NCBI GenBank assembly: GCA_933822405.4
Contig: CAKOGP040000113.1
Location: 147,183-211,182, forward strand
Reading direction: 5' to 3'
Length of the DNA stretch: 64,000 nt
DNA from: Cylindrotheca closterium
Lineage: Eukaryota > Bacillariophyta > Bacillariophyceae > Bacillariales > Bacillariaceae
A program made the translations under genes and the position numbers. Shown here piece after piece: positions 52,714 to 63,271 of this stretch (its first letter is position 1; the number at the start of each line of letters is the position of its first letter). The notes beneath the pieces were generated by a model that saw only the letters and a program-made list of their open reading frames with translations, searched no databases and was not told the DNA's origin.

Positions 52714-53538
52714 ATGAGCGAAATCTTTGACAAACTAGTTGCATACTGCATCAGTACAGTCCTATCAGGATCATCGGGTGTCACGAGCTTCTACACTCTT
52801 TTCCTCATGGGATGTATCGAACGATACGATCCCGATCTGTTGAGCATGGGCGACACGATGGACAAGATTCTGGCGTCGATGCCAGCCCTCATTGTTCTAG
52901 GCTTTCTAGCGTTTCTCGAGTTTCTGGCTATGTGTATCCCTGTGGTAGATGAGCTGGTTGACGGGTGCATGACTCTGGTCGTTCCATTCATCAGCATTAT
53001 TTCAACACTTGGAACATGGGGTCTCTATTTGCCTGATGAATTGAACGAAGCCGCCGTCATCTTCAATGGCGATACCGGTAATAATAGCACAAGAATGCTG
53101 GAAGAGGAAACCTTTGGCGGAGATCTGAAGCAAGGTGTTGGTTTCGCCCAGATTTTCGCACTAGTCACCGGCGTATGTGTTGCGCTTGCAGTACATCTCA
53201 TTAAGATGTTGGTGAGATTGTTCGGTGAAGGATGGTTGACGAACATATTGGCCGTTTTGGAGATTATTATTGTGACATTCAGTATCATCGTTGTGGTCTT
53301 CATTCAGTATGTTGCAATCCTCTTTGCTGCCTGCCTCTTGGCTTCCATGCTATGGTACTTTACGAAAGGAAGACGAGAGGCAGCCAAAAAGAAAAAAGAG
53401 CAGGAGGAAGCCAAGAACCAGCAGCAGCAGCAGCAGCGAGCCGTCCCTGAAGCTGTCCCTGAAGCAAACCAGCAAGAGGTCATTCAAGAGGCGAATCCCC
53501 CACCCTTCAATCCAGAAGTGAAGGACGCGGAAGCATAA
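52714..53538 (+). CDS. DUF4126-like polytopic membrane protein
   Basis: Single exon, 274 residues. Hydrophobic helices lie at about 50-75 (ASMPALIVLGFLAFLEFLAM), 84-105 (TLVVPFISIISTLGTWGLYL), 142-170 and one long double stretch at 180-215. The GFLAFLEFLAMCIPVVDELVD segment resembles the bacterial DUF4126 hallmark, in which a helix with a Glu ends in IPxxD. A short acidic loop with two NxT/S sites (about 123-125) may face outside the cytosol. The last 50 residues are Lys/Glu-rich, then polyglutamine and Pro-rich. Function of the family is unknown. Confidence 0.65.
   Translation: MSEIFDKLVAYCISTVLSGSSGVTSFYTLFLMGCIERYDPDLLSMGDTMDKILASMPALIVLGFLAFLEFLAMCIPVVDELVDGCMTLVVPFISIISTLGTWGLYLPDELNEAAVIFNGDTGNNSTRMLEEETFGGDLKQGVGFAQIFALVTGVCVALAVHLIKMLVRLFGEGWLTNILAVLEIIIVTFSIIVVVFIQYVAILFAACLLASMLWYFTKGRREAAKKKKEQEEAKNQQQQQQRAVPEAVPEANQQEVIQEANPPPFNPEVKDAEA
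53419..53437 (+). repeat. CAG trinucleotide run
   Basis: Six CAG units encode a polyglutamine run in the cytosolic tail of the DUF4126-like protein. Confidence 0.9.
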
Positions 53539-53973
53539 AACAATGTTCATGTGCTTGTTGAAATATCCTATCACCGTCATTGGGATACGTCCATATATAC
53601 GTCCATTTATGTGACTATAAATTAAATTTTTGTTTGTGCAAATCAGCAAGGTTGATTCTTCGATTTATATTAGCATTGATAGTTGAGTGGACCAATTTCA
53701 ATCGTCCATTTTATGCCGGTAGTTTGTCGGTTATCGCCATGAAAGAGACTGAAAAATGCCCCCTAAAGAGCAGAAACCCTGCAATTTCAAATTTCAGAGT
53801 GCCCATCACGACGGACGGACGTTTTGTGCACCTCCGACCAAACATGAAAATATGGAAGATTTTGGATCAGAACTCTGCGCCCGAAAATATTGCCGACGCC
53901 CAACCAAACACCTCTCTTGGTCGGTATTCTCCAAAAGTTGACGCTCAAGCGGAAGCAATTCAATTTCACAACC
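53539..53973. promoter_or_regulatory. intergenic region, dihydrodipicolinate synthase promoter
   Basis: 435 bases between two plus-strand genes. Open frames here (for example from 53580) overlap the presequence exon in another frame and show no features; I treat them as chance. Confidence 0.45.
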
Positions 53974-55181
53974 ATGAGATCAAGTACGACGTCGCTTCTG
54001 GGTTTTCTGCTTCTTTTGGGCAGTGCCATGTGTAAGAATGATTCAGATTGGACTGTCGGCATCCAATACCCTCATTTTCCCAACTTATTTGCGTTTTCCC
54101 ATATCAGCCTTCCAATCTTCCTCGAACAATAATCAGAGGCTAAGCCCATTATGCATGGGTACCAACTCAGACGAAATGGTAGAGTAATTCTTGTATTGAT
54201 TCTGATTGTCGCTTGTTGCATTGGACGAACCTCACATGATATTCCATGTCGTTTTTTTGTTGACGTACGCACTCACTTCGAAACCAATAGATGCGATTGA
54301 AGAAAGGGTCAACAGTTGCCTTGCTGACGCCATTCACTGTAGAGGGAAAGATAGATATTCCTGGCTTGGAAAAGTTGCTTCAATTCCACCTTGAGAATGG
54401 TACAGACAACTTATGCGTACTAGGGACAACAGCTGAAGCCTCAACAATGAGCATGGACGAGAGAGCTCTTGCCTTGACAACCATTGTCAATGCTGTAAAG
54501 GGCAAAATCCCAGTAATGGTTGGAACTGGAACAATAAATCCCGATTCGGTGAAGGCAATGACGCAACAAGCTATTGATTTAGGTGCTGATGGCAATCTCC
54601 TTGTAACCCCGTATTATGTCAAGCCACCACAACGGGCTCTCGTTCGCCATTTCACTGAGATCGCCGATATGGGATTGCCTGTTATTCTTTACAATGTACC
54701 AGGAAGAACTGCTTGCGATATCAGTGATGAGGTAGTTGTAACTATGGCGGAACATGAACACGTTGTTGGTATTAAGGACGCCACTGGAAATTTGGACAGA
54801 TTGGCTTCGTTGAAGAAGGCATTGGGCAGCAAAGACAAATCCTTTTTGAAGTATAGTGGTGATGATGGAACAACAGCTGAGTTCGTAATTGCCGGAGGGG
54901 ATGGCTGTATATCAGTCACGGCAAACTTGGTGCCTGCCAAAATGAAGGAAATAATCCATGCGGGATTGGACGGTGACGCAGAGTTGGCTCGCAGGTTGAA
55001 CGAACCACTTGCTCTGCTACACGATAAGCTTTTTGTAGAGAGCAACCCTATTCCAGCAAAGTGGGCAGCAAAGCGTGTGGGTTTGATGGACTTGGCCACC
55101 TGCCGGCCCCCATTGGATGAAATGGACCCAGCGTACAGCAGTGTTCTTGAGGAAGCGCTCCGATCTGCTGGTCTGATCTAG
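53974..55181 (+). CDS. DapA: 4-hydroxy-tetrahydrodipicolinate synthase, plastid
   Basis: Condenses pyruvate with aspartate semialdehyde in lysine synthesis. Exons 53974-54031, 54108-54178 and 54291-55181; introns 76 and 112 nt; 339 residues. Exon 1 encodes a signal peptide (TTSLLGFLLLLGSAM), exon 2 a Ser/Asn/Gln-rich transit peptide (SFQSSSNNNQRLSPL), and exon 3 the whole enzyme, so the plastid address is modular. Catalytic features are GTTAE (GTTGE in most members), Tyr in YNVPGRT and the Schiff-base Lys in GIKDATG. The first exons were found by joining phases (1, then 0); without them the protein would begin at the Met at 54291 and be cytosolic. Confidence 0.88.
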
Positions 55182-55411
55182 ACACCAACTCAAAAATGCT
55201 ACCACTTCCCACGTGTTGTATTGCTTATAGGCTGTCATAGCCACTTATGGTGCGGTGATGTGACGTTCTTACTGCACTCGAAGTTAAATAGATGTCAAAT
55301 GATGAACCGACAAATAGATTATAAACACTCCATGTTACTATAAACAACAACGTTCGATTATTGCACAAAATATACAAGCTAATGAACACGGCGAATCTTA
55401 TTATGGTATTA

Positions 55412-56619
55412 TCAGGTATGTTTTGATAATGTCTTCAGCTCAACGCCCACTGTCCCGTGTTGAGGAGCCGCCTGAGATGAAGTAAAACAAACAGTTCCGA
55501 TTAGGTTTTGCTAATGCTTCCATGGACATTTTCTTTTCGAGAACTTACGTTGCAGAGGTCTTCTGGTAGAACAGATTTCGATTCGATTGCTGGAGCCATT
55601 CGATGAACTTCAACCTTTTGTCTTGATTCCGTTATTGATGAAGACGTATCTGTTGATTTACCAGCACCTTTCAAACTTAGCTGCGGCGCCCCATTCTTGA
55701 AATCAACCTTGATTCCAATTTGCCCAGCCTTTAGATCGTCAGGTGACATATCATCTTTTTGCCATTCTCTATCTTCCTTTAGAGATTTAAGAGCTTCCTT
55801 CAAATCCCAGTCAGCAAGCTCCAAGTATGCCCGAGCCTCCGTTTGACTACTATCGGGATATTCAGCTTGAAAGAAGGACAATTTGAACTCTTTGGTATCG
55901 GTATCCTGGACACGAATATAACCAGTTCTTAGCGCTTGCTTTGATAAAGGAATCAATAGCTTCTTTGGTGCGGAATGAAGTTGTCCCGAAAAATGGTTCG
56001 CTCGCCTTAGACTCGCAACGCTGACCTTATATGCAATACATATACCTTGTAGGGTATCTGTTGGAAGTACCACATGTTCCACGTAATCAACGCCAAGAAC
56101 GCCCTTGCCTGATGGTCCTAGTGCGTTATCCTGTGAATCAATGGTAGATGAGGATAGCGTTCTTTGAATTTTGAAAGGAACTGATAGGGTTGTGTGCGAC
56201 GAAGTTGAATGGTCGTGTTCGATAGATGTTATCGATCTGACGGAGCCTGCTTTTGGAACCATAACACCTGTAGTTGACTGATGTGAGAAATTTGCAGATA
56301 AGACCTCCCAATCATTGTCTTCAGTTTCCTTCGGCTCGCGCTGAATTAAGCCTCTCGGTACCTCAATAACTGGACTTGCTTCATCTTCTTCTTCGTCCAT
56401 ATCTACAACTTCTTCCATCTCTTCCTTTTCAGGAATCAAATTGGGGGTACCAGTCTTCTGTGTACATTCGGAACTCTCTAAATCAGTCTCCTCAGCCTGC
56501 GGTGCAGGAGATCGAACATCCTTCCTCGGCCCTGCCATATCAGCTTGTATCTCCGAAGAGATAGCTGCTACTGCAGATACCAGCTTTTCTGCCCACGGAA
56601 AGAGTCTCACTTCAGCCAT
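55412..56619 (-). CDS. LysM-domain protein (LYSMD-like)
   Basis: Exons 56619-55549 and 55471-55412 with a 77-nt phase-0 intron (GTAAGT to TCTCAG), 376 residues. One LysM motif at about 180-225: YVEHVVLPTDTLQGICIAYK, then VASLRRANHFSG and KKLLIPL. No signal peptide or membrane helix precedes it, so it is an intracellular LysM protein. Downstream, TEARAYLELADWDLKEALKS looks like a UBA-type three-helix element. The rest is acidic and Ser/Thr-rich. The last exon adds 19 residues (AAPQHGTVGVELKTLSKHT). Function unknown; a ubiquitin or trafficking link is speculative. Confidence 0.75.
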
Positions 56620-56889
56620 CGCTACTATGTTGACTTCTCTGATAAGCAGTTAGTAACGTTGATGGAAATTCTTTCTTCGAAACTTGGGACCGCCACGACT
56701 TGAGTCATGTCTAGAGCACCTTTTTTGTCGGTTGAATTCACGCGGGCTGGGTCGATGGACGCGCGGGAGGTTTTGGTCGCATTTCTTCAACCCGAACCGT
56801 AAGCGATACCAAATCCGAACAATGAAGTCACTTCTACCACAATAACTCCTTCTTTCACAATAGAAAGGACAGCTTCAATCAGTGCAACC

Positions 56890-58333
56890 ATGAAATCGAT
56901 ACTCTCTATCTCCAGTCTAGTAGCCATAATGGTAGCTCTTGCTGGCATCCAATCGGTGCAGCCAAAAGAAATCCTTGCACGAAAGATTGAATTTGTGAAC
57001 CGAAGTGGCAAGAAACTTGTGGTTGAATGGGTCAATCCGAAGACTGGTGAAGTCGTGACGATTCAAGACGAGCTTGGAAATGGTGAGATATCGACCCTAG
57101 ATACCTTTGTCAATCACACCTTTGCAATCCATGAACCAGGAAACGAATCCTGCACTTCGGAAATCTGCGGAGTACAGTACGTGACCGTCACTGAAAACAA
57201 GGAACAAAGTAAGACCACAAATGTTCATTCTATTTTATTTGTGCTTCATCTTTGACTAACAATCTCTATTCTTTTCGATACCAGTCGCGGTTATCAAAAG
57301 TGGTCTAAAGGTGGAACACGAAGACGACGAATCAAGGTCGATCCAAGAAGCAGCGGGCATTGGAGCAGATTGCAGAGATCAAGCCAAGAGACGCATTCGA
57401 TTGGGTGAAAATCCAAGCAATGTCATGGAGAATCTTGGAGAATGTATGGAGCAAACTGTTGCCAAGAAGATTCAGCAAAAGAATGATGAGATTGCCTTTG
57501 AAAGTCAAATTCGTCTTGCGCTATCGGGCCAACTGGAGAACCACACCTGCGCGGACCCAGAAAAGGAGACAAGTGAAGCCGTTGACACAAAAATATGGAC
57601 ACACAACAATGTGAAAAGAGAAGTTTCTATTCTTCATGATCGACCAGCCAGTCAAATTCATGCTATCAAGAACTTTATTTCTGCCGAGGAGTGTGATGCC
57701 ATTTCCAAGGCAGCTGCGCCTCTTTTGCATCGTGGGACCGTCGCTGATGGAAAGGGAGGATCTCGCTTATCAGACCACCGAAAAGCCATGCAAGCTGGGG
57801 TTCGCGTACCATGGGAGCGAGAATCCAAGGGAGACCTCATTGCTAGAGTCGTGAGAAGACTCTACGACTACACCAACGATGCTGTAGGGTATAATTTGAC
57901 AGTTGAAGGTCAAGAAGATCTGATGTCAATTCAATACTTTGGAGCGGGTAGAAACTCAACAGAATCTCCAGATCAGTACAGACCTCATTGTGACGGCGAC
58001 TGCGATGGACTGCCACACAAAAGTGGTGGACGTGTGGCAACCATGGTGATGTACTGCGACGTGGAAGGTCTCGTCGGAGGGGCCACGAACTTTCAAAATG
58101 CAGGGGTTTACGTCAAGCCCGAGTTGGGAGCAGCAGCTTTCTTCTCCTATTTGGATCCATTGACAATGAATGTGGAAACTGGATTCACAACTCATAGTGG
58201 GTGTCCTGTGATTGAAGGCACTAAGAAAATTGCTGTTCATTGGATGAGAGTCGGAGTTGATGAAGAGAACCCATGGGATTCTTTCAACACGCTTACAATC
58301 AAGAAGAGCGACGAGGAGGAATTTGATGATTAG
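56890..58333 (+). CDS. secreted VHL-beta-like domain fused to prolyl 4-hydroxylase
   Basis: Exons 56890-57208 and 57285-58333 with a 76-nt phase-1 intron, 455 residues. A signal peptide (1-23) predicts ER entry. Residues about 31-85 resemble the von Hippel-Lindau beta domain: IEFVNRSGKKLVVEWVNP, then TFVNHTFAIHE, where His76 and Phe78 sit where human VHL has hydroxyproline-binding His115 and Trp117. A helical charged linker (about 115-205) follows. The P4H domain starts at QIHAIKNFIS and has iron ligands His341 and Asp343 in RPHCDGD, distal His410 in THSG, and Lys420 or 421 for 2-oxoglutarate. It hydroxylates prolines in secretory proteins, by inference. The VHL match is by pattern and moderate in strength. 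Confidence 0.82.
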
Positions 58334-58675
58334 ATAGATCTCTCAACACTTCAGAGAGTGATTGATTCATTCAATCTCCGAACAAAGATTCGTCAATCAA
58401 AAGTGTAAAATAAAGGAAGTAATATTTTGGGAAAGATACTTTTTTCTTTTTCGAAGTCTCTCGAAGGTGGTAGAGAAATGTGAGCGGTTTTTGGCACGGT
58501 CATCGTGTCTCCTCATGTCTTTCGACTGGCTTCCACGTCTCGATGAAAAATGACTTTCCGTCCGAGCATTCTGCACGTAGATAATGTACCAGGTCCATGG
58601 CTGCGTCTGCGTTAGAGGGTGGATCGACATTTCTCACTTTTGCAATCTTTGGCTGTCGTCGCATTTTGAACAACA
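58334..58675. promoter_or_regulatory. intergenic region, UNC-45 promoter
   Basis: 342 bases between two plus-strand genes; contains a GTACCAGG element at 58586-58593. No gene seen. Confidence 0.45.
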
Positions 58676-61600
58676 ATGCCTTCCGACCAAGACTTTACAA
58701 CGGAAGCTGAAGACTGGAAGAAAAAAGGCAATGCGGCCTTTGGGAAGTCAGATCTAGATACTGCGATTCAAGCGTACTCTCAAGGTCTCGTACAGGTTGA
58801 CCGAGTGGTCGCAACTCCTTTCCTCCTAAAAACGACGCTTTTGTCGAATCGAGCAGCTTGTTATCTCAAGCAAGGAAAAGTAGAGGAGTGCAAGGATGAT
58901 TGCGACTCTGCTCTCAAGATTTTGGAGAACGAAAATGATACCAAGCTTAGAGGGAAGCTCTTGTACCGACGCGCCAAGTCTTTGTTCATGAGGGCAAATA
59001 TGCCGCATCGAAAACAAGACGACGACCTGCAATTGGCGGCCAAGGATCTGCTCTCGTTGATTTCTTTCGACGCTACTAACAAGGATGCGACTGTACTGTT
59101 GAACACAATCCGGGCGCAGCATGCTACAGAGACCAAGAATAATGCCAAGACCCCTCTTTCCAAGACACTTGAAGCCATCAAGAAAAAAGATAACAAGATG
59201 GTCCACAATTTGAAAGTCCTTCTTGGAATGCTTTCGAATGACAATGTTTTGGCGAGCATGGAACTAGGAAGACTATCTGGTGTGTCAACATTACTAGAAG
59301 TCGCTGCCGATGAATCTCTCGAAGCCAAGGCACGATACCTCTCGCTTCAGTGTTTGTCGTGCGCCGGCTCCCATCCACCATTCTGCCGAAAATTCATGAC
59401 GGAAGGCGAAGTGCAAACAAAACTATCAGAAACAATGATCAAGGCTGCTGCAGAAGAAACAACATATGATGTAACAATCGGATGCCTAACTGTCTACTTG
59501 CGACTAATTTTGCATTTGGACCGTGACCACCCCGACGAAGAAATTAACAGCTCCACCCTGTTAATTGACGATGCCATAATTCCTGGCCTTGTGGAGGCGT
59601 TGTCTACAAATGATATTGCCGTAATCCGCGTGACCATCGATGTGATTGCTACCTGGCTTGCTGGAAAGGACCTTGTTAATGTTATCCGGGCATCATTGGA
59701 CACTTTCGTGGATCCAACCGTGCCCGTCGAAGTGTCAAAATATGAAATGCAAACTATGAAACCACAGGCATTGTCAAGATATAAGCAAAGGAAGTATAAG
59801 ACCACAAAAAGAAACGAGAAATGGGCCTTCGATCGCTCGGAGGCCTTCTGCAAGGCTGGGGGCTTGGAAACACTTTTGAAATGCGCTCTAGGTTGCGAAG
59901 ACGTCAATTTCAGAAGGGAAATCACAGTTGTCTTGGCAAAGGTCATTACGGTGCTTGAAGACGAAGACAAGAGGAAAGAGGTTGTAAAAGACTATTTCCA
60001 TGTGACACCTCCGAAGAAAGAGCCGGAAGATGAAAAGAAAGAAGAAGAAAGGCTAGGGCCAGTCATCGAAGAGATCACTGAAGACGAAGAGGAAGGGAAG
60101 GTAGTCGATGTGCAAGAAGAAAAGGAAGAGGAAGAAGATGTGGTAGAAGAGAAGGAGGTCACACCCATGCTGATGATGCAGAGGGCCGAGCTTGCAACGG
60201 TATTTCTCATGGTCGAACCAGAGATTGGGGGATGGAGTATTGGTCGTGGTTGGCCTGGTTGCGAGGACCACCTCATCAGATGTGCTCAATCCAATAACAA
60301 GCTGGCACAAGTTTTGGTTGCAGAGCTCTTGGCCGCTGCTGCATCTATCAAAACATGCCGTCCAACTGTCGCTACCTGGATTGGTACCACCGACATTAAG
60401 TTGTTGGTAGCGCACAGCGACCGTGATATTCGAACTGCTGCCGCATCTGCAGTAGCCAAGCTCGGTCTAGGGGAAGAAAAAACACAAGATATCGATATCA
60501 TTTCTTTGTTAGAGGCTGCCTGCTACATGTTGGAGGATGACGGAAGCAACGATACAAAGAAAGTAGAAAAATTGGATGTCAATATTCCTACAGCGAAATC
60601 CGGCGCCACTACATCAGTTGAAAGAGGTGTGGAGGTTATGGCATATCTGTCGTCGAGAACAATCGTCAAAGAAGAGCTCGCACATGGATTCCAAGCAACA
60701 CCAGACTCCGCCCATACAGGCTTGGAATTGATGGTCAAGGCGGCCGATATGCCAAGTGCAGGTGAAGCTCTTTTTGCATTCGGGCTTGCTTCTACATTCC
60801 AGATGATGGCTGTCACCCCTCTAACGTTGAGAAAGGAAGCGTTCGAAGGAAAACAAATGACGATGGAACAGTACGACGAGATCAAAGCTATGCAAAAGAC
60901 AGAAGAAGAAAAGGAGCTTGACACCAGTGAAGACGAACTGAAAGAAGATAATGCTGACCAATGCGCAAAGAGAATTCAGTTGATGGCCAAGGCAAACGTT
61001 CCACGGGCTTTCGTACAATTGACAGAAGGAGCAAGTGAACAGACCTTGGATCAAGTAATTCTTGGGCTAAATCGAATGGCGAACGAGCCATCAGTTAGAG
61101 GGACGATGATCCAACAAGGAGTTTTGAGCCGTATGATCAAGATCGAAAAGGAAGAGAAAGCTCCTTCCGAGCTTCGCAAAAAGATCGTCCGAATGATTTG
61201 GCACTGTATTGCGAAAATGCTGGTCACAACAAACCCGGGACTTCTCACCTCCGCCCAGAAGATGGGTTCCATCAAACCGTTGATCCAGCTGGTCCGCGAT
61301 GTCCACTCTACAGATTTCCAAAAGTTTGAGGCATTGCTGGCGCTGACGAATCTCGCGGCTTCGGGTGACGACACGAAGAATAAAATTGCTGCCGAAAAGG
61401 GAATTCCAGCTTTCAAATTTGCAATGTTTGCAGATCACGAGTTGGTCAAGAAAGCTGCTACTGAATGTTTATGCAACATGGTCCCGAATGAAAAGTTCAT
61501 GGAAACTCTAAGAGATGTGGAAGAGTTGCGTTTGTGGCTTGCATTGGCCGATGACTTTGAAGAGAACTACGAATGCGCCCGCGCCGCTGCTGGCTGTTTG

Positions 61601-61936
61601 GCAATGGCAACTGCGGATCCTGGAGTTGCAAACACATTGGTTTCGATAAAGAACTTCAAAGAAAGAATGGACTCCGTCCTTGGGAGTGGTTCATTGGAAA
61701 TTATGCACAGAATACTCGTCGTTGTGCAAAACTTAACCGAACACGGCGGTGAACTACGACAAAAAGCAGTTGAACATGGACTGGTAGCATTTGCAGAAGC
61801 GTATGCTGATTCGTATCATGACGGCTCGAAAGCGGCCGAGCTGGAGCTCGCTGAACAGGACTTGGCTGTCATGCATTCAACAATTGAGATTTCTAAGGAG
61901 ATTGTTCGTAATTGCCAGAGTTCAATAAGCCAATAG
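58676..61936 (+). CDS. UNC-45/Cro1/She4-type myosin chaperone
   Basis: Single exon of 1086 residues, unusually long without an intron. The N terminus is a TPR domain (about 8-160): WKKKGNAAFGKSDLDTAIQAY, LSNRAACYLKQGKVEECKDD and RRAKSLFMRAN. TPRs in this family bind the Hsp90/Hsp70 C terminus. Armadillo-like helices fill the rest, interrupted by an acidic insertion at about 440-500. The C-terminal UCS domain is clear: LTNLAASGDDTKNKIAAEKG, KAATECLCNMVPNEKF and ARAAAGCLAMAT. UCS domains fold and stabilise myosin motor heads, so a client among diatom myosins (raphe gliding, cytokinesis) is likely, by inference. Confidence 0.9.
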   Translation: MPSDQDFTTEAEDWKKKGNAAFGKSDLDTAIQAYSQGLVQVDRVVATPFLLKTTLLSNRAACYLKQGKVEECKDDCDSALKILENENDTKLRGKLLYRRAKSLFMRANMPHRKQDDDLQLAAKDLLSLISFDATNKDATVLLNTIRAQHATETKNNAKTPLSKTLEAIKKKDNKMVHNLKVLLGMLSNDNVLASMELGRLSGVSTLLEVAADESLEAKARYLSLQCLSCAGSHPPFCRKFMTEGEVQTKLSETMIKAAAEETTYDVTIGCLTVYLRLILHLDRDHPDEEINSSTLLIDDAIIPGLVEALSTNDIAVIRVTIDVIATWLAGKDLVNVIRASLDTFVDPTVPVEVSKYEMQTMKPQALSRYKQRKYKTTKRNEKWAFDRSEAFCKAGGLETLLKCALGCEDVNFRREITVVLAKVITVLEDEDKRKEVVKDYFHVTPPKKEPEDEKKEEERLGPVIEEITEDEEEGKVVDVQEEKEEEEDVVEEKEVTPMLMMQRAELATVFLMVEPEIGGWSIGRGWPGCEDHLIRCAQSNNKLAQVLVAELLAAAASIKTCRPTVATWIGTTDIKLLVAHSDRDIRTAAASAVAKLGLGEEKTQDIDIISLLEAACYMLEDDGSNDTKKVEKLDVNIPTAKSGATTSVERGVEVMAYLSSRTIVKEELAHGFQATPDSAHTGLELMVKAADMPSAGEALFAFGLASTFQMMAVTPLTLRKEAFEGKQMTMEQYDEIKAMQKTEEEKELDTSEDELKEDNADQCAKRIQLMAKANVPRAFVQLTEGASEQTLDQVILGLNRMANEPSVRGTMIQQGVLSRMIKIEKEEKAPSELRKKIVRMIWHCIAKMLVTTNPGLLTSAQKMGSIKPLIQLVRDVHSTDFQKFEALLALTNLAASGDDTKNKIAAEKGIPAFKFAMFADHELVKKAATECLCNMVPNEKFMETLRDVEELRLWLALADDFEENYECARAAAGCLAMATADPGVANTLVSIKNFKERMDSVLGSGSLEIMHRILVVVQNLTEHGGELRQKAVEHGLVAFAEAYADSYHDGSKAAELELAEQDLAVMHSTIEISKEIVRNCQSSISQ

Positions 61937-62161
61937 GTATCGAGAATAAAGAAACATGAAACCATCAAACGACTTCAGACTAAGCTAATACTATTGTTTG
62001 CATCGTTTGGTTTGACTCCTGCGACCGATGACGTACTTTTCGTCACTCTGTTTCTCCATTTACTACATGTGAACATCAATTTGCGGCTTCTTTTCAAGCC
62101 GCGAATCTCTTCATCTTCAACTTCCTCATCATCATCACCACGCGCACTTTTCAATAAAACA

Positions 62162-63271
62162 ATGGCGCTTGAGTCAATAAGTAAAAGAACAGACAAGATT
62201 CTAATTTTGTTACTCCTATTCGTTGCTTCTGCTGATGCGCTAAATGGGAGGATCTCGCATCTGGGTCGGCCCGTGCCGAAAACAGTGACGCTAACGCCTT
62301 CAACACACGATACTGTTAATACCTTGAATCTATTGCACACATCGAAAGAGGATGCTATCCAAATAGAGTCAGAGATTGATGTTATTGAAAACAATTCCAC
62401 TCTGGAAGAAAACATCTTAAGACAGCTGGATAAGAAAACAATAGCAATTGGCTCATTTGCAACCGGTCTTGTCAGTGTTTCAGCTTTGGCTAAATTTGGA
62501 ATATTGAATGGCCCATTGGATACCTCGAGCCAAACATATGGCGCTTACACAAGTGGATTGATCGGTCAAGACATTGGGATGACAATCTTGACTGCATTCC
62601 TCGGATATGCTTTGGTCAAGTTGATATCACTGGGTTACGAAAAGGATTTGTATGGATCAAAGGTCTCAAGGAAACTGTCACACGTTCTTTCAGCCCCACT
62701 TTTCATGGTCTTTTATCCACTCTTCTCTGCCGCCGATGGGAGCCGTTTTTTTGCGGGTGTAGTCATCATGTCAAACATTATTCGTCTGTATCTTGCAGGC
62801 ATTGGCCTGGATGAAAAACTCGCCAATTCAGTAAGCCGATCGGGAGACAAATCAGAAGCATTGGAAGGACCATTCATCTATGTCTGCCTGTTCGAAATAT
62901 TTACACTTCTATTCTGGAGGAACAGTCCTATCGGCGCAGTTGCGATTTCTACGATGGCTGCGGGAGACGGAATGGCTGATTTGGTTGGAAGAAAGTTTGG
63001 ACGAAACAACAAATGGTGGTTTTCGAAGGAGAAGTCAATAGCCGGGACAGTTGCCTTTGTGGTAGCATCGGCCCTGACATCGTTTGGAGTTGTGCAGCTG
63101 TTCACGACAACAGGCTATATACAATCTGCACTGCTCCCTATTGAGCTCTTGACACGTGTATCCATCATTAGTGTGATATGTGCTCTGGTTGAGTTGCTTC
63201 CATTCGGGGACGACAATTACAATGTACCTATAACTGCTGCTATCCTTGCAAGCCTACTCTTGCAGTATTGA
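62162..63271 (+). CDS. phytol/phytyl-phosphate kinase (VTE5/VTE6 family), plastid
   Basis: Single exon of 369 residues from the ATG at 62162. The signal peptide ends ASADAL and is followed by a basic transit stretch. The CTP-dependent polyprenol kinase core has RKLSHVLSAPLFMVFYPLF, GDGMADLVGRKFG with the metal-binding Asp, KEKSIAGTVAFVVAS and VELLPFGDDNYNVP. About seven hydrophobic helices are seen. These enzymes recycle phytol from chlorophyll breakdown to phytyl phosphate or diphosphate for tocopherol synthesis. Dolichol kinase is related but lacks a plastid signal. Which phosphorylation step (VTE5 or VTE6) cannot be told. Confidence 0.87.
   Translation: MALESISKRTDKILILLLLFVASADALNGRISHLGRPVPKTVTLTPSTHDTVNTLNLLHTSKEDAIQIESEIDVIENNSTLEENILRQLDKKTIAIGSFATGLVSVSALAKFGILNGPLDTSSQTYGAYTSGLIGQDIGMTILTAFLGYALVKLISLGYEKDLYGSKVSRKLSHVLSAPLFMVFYPLFSAADGSRFFAGVVIMSNIIRLYLAGIGLDEKLANSVSRSGDKSEALEGPFIYVCLFEIFTLLFWRNSPIGAVAISTMAAGDGMADLVGRKFGRNNKWWFSKEKSIAGTVAFVVASALTSFGVVQLFTTTGYIQSALLPIELLTRVSIISVICALVELLPFGDDNYNVPITAAILASLLLQY

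Noticed and set aside
53580..54035. 151-codon frame upstream of dihydrodipicolinate synthase
   Set aside because: It overlaps the presequence exon in a different frame and has no domain or targeting signal; the spliced model explains the region better.
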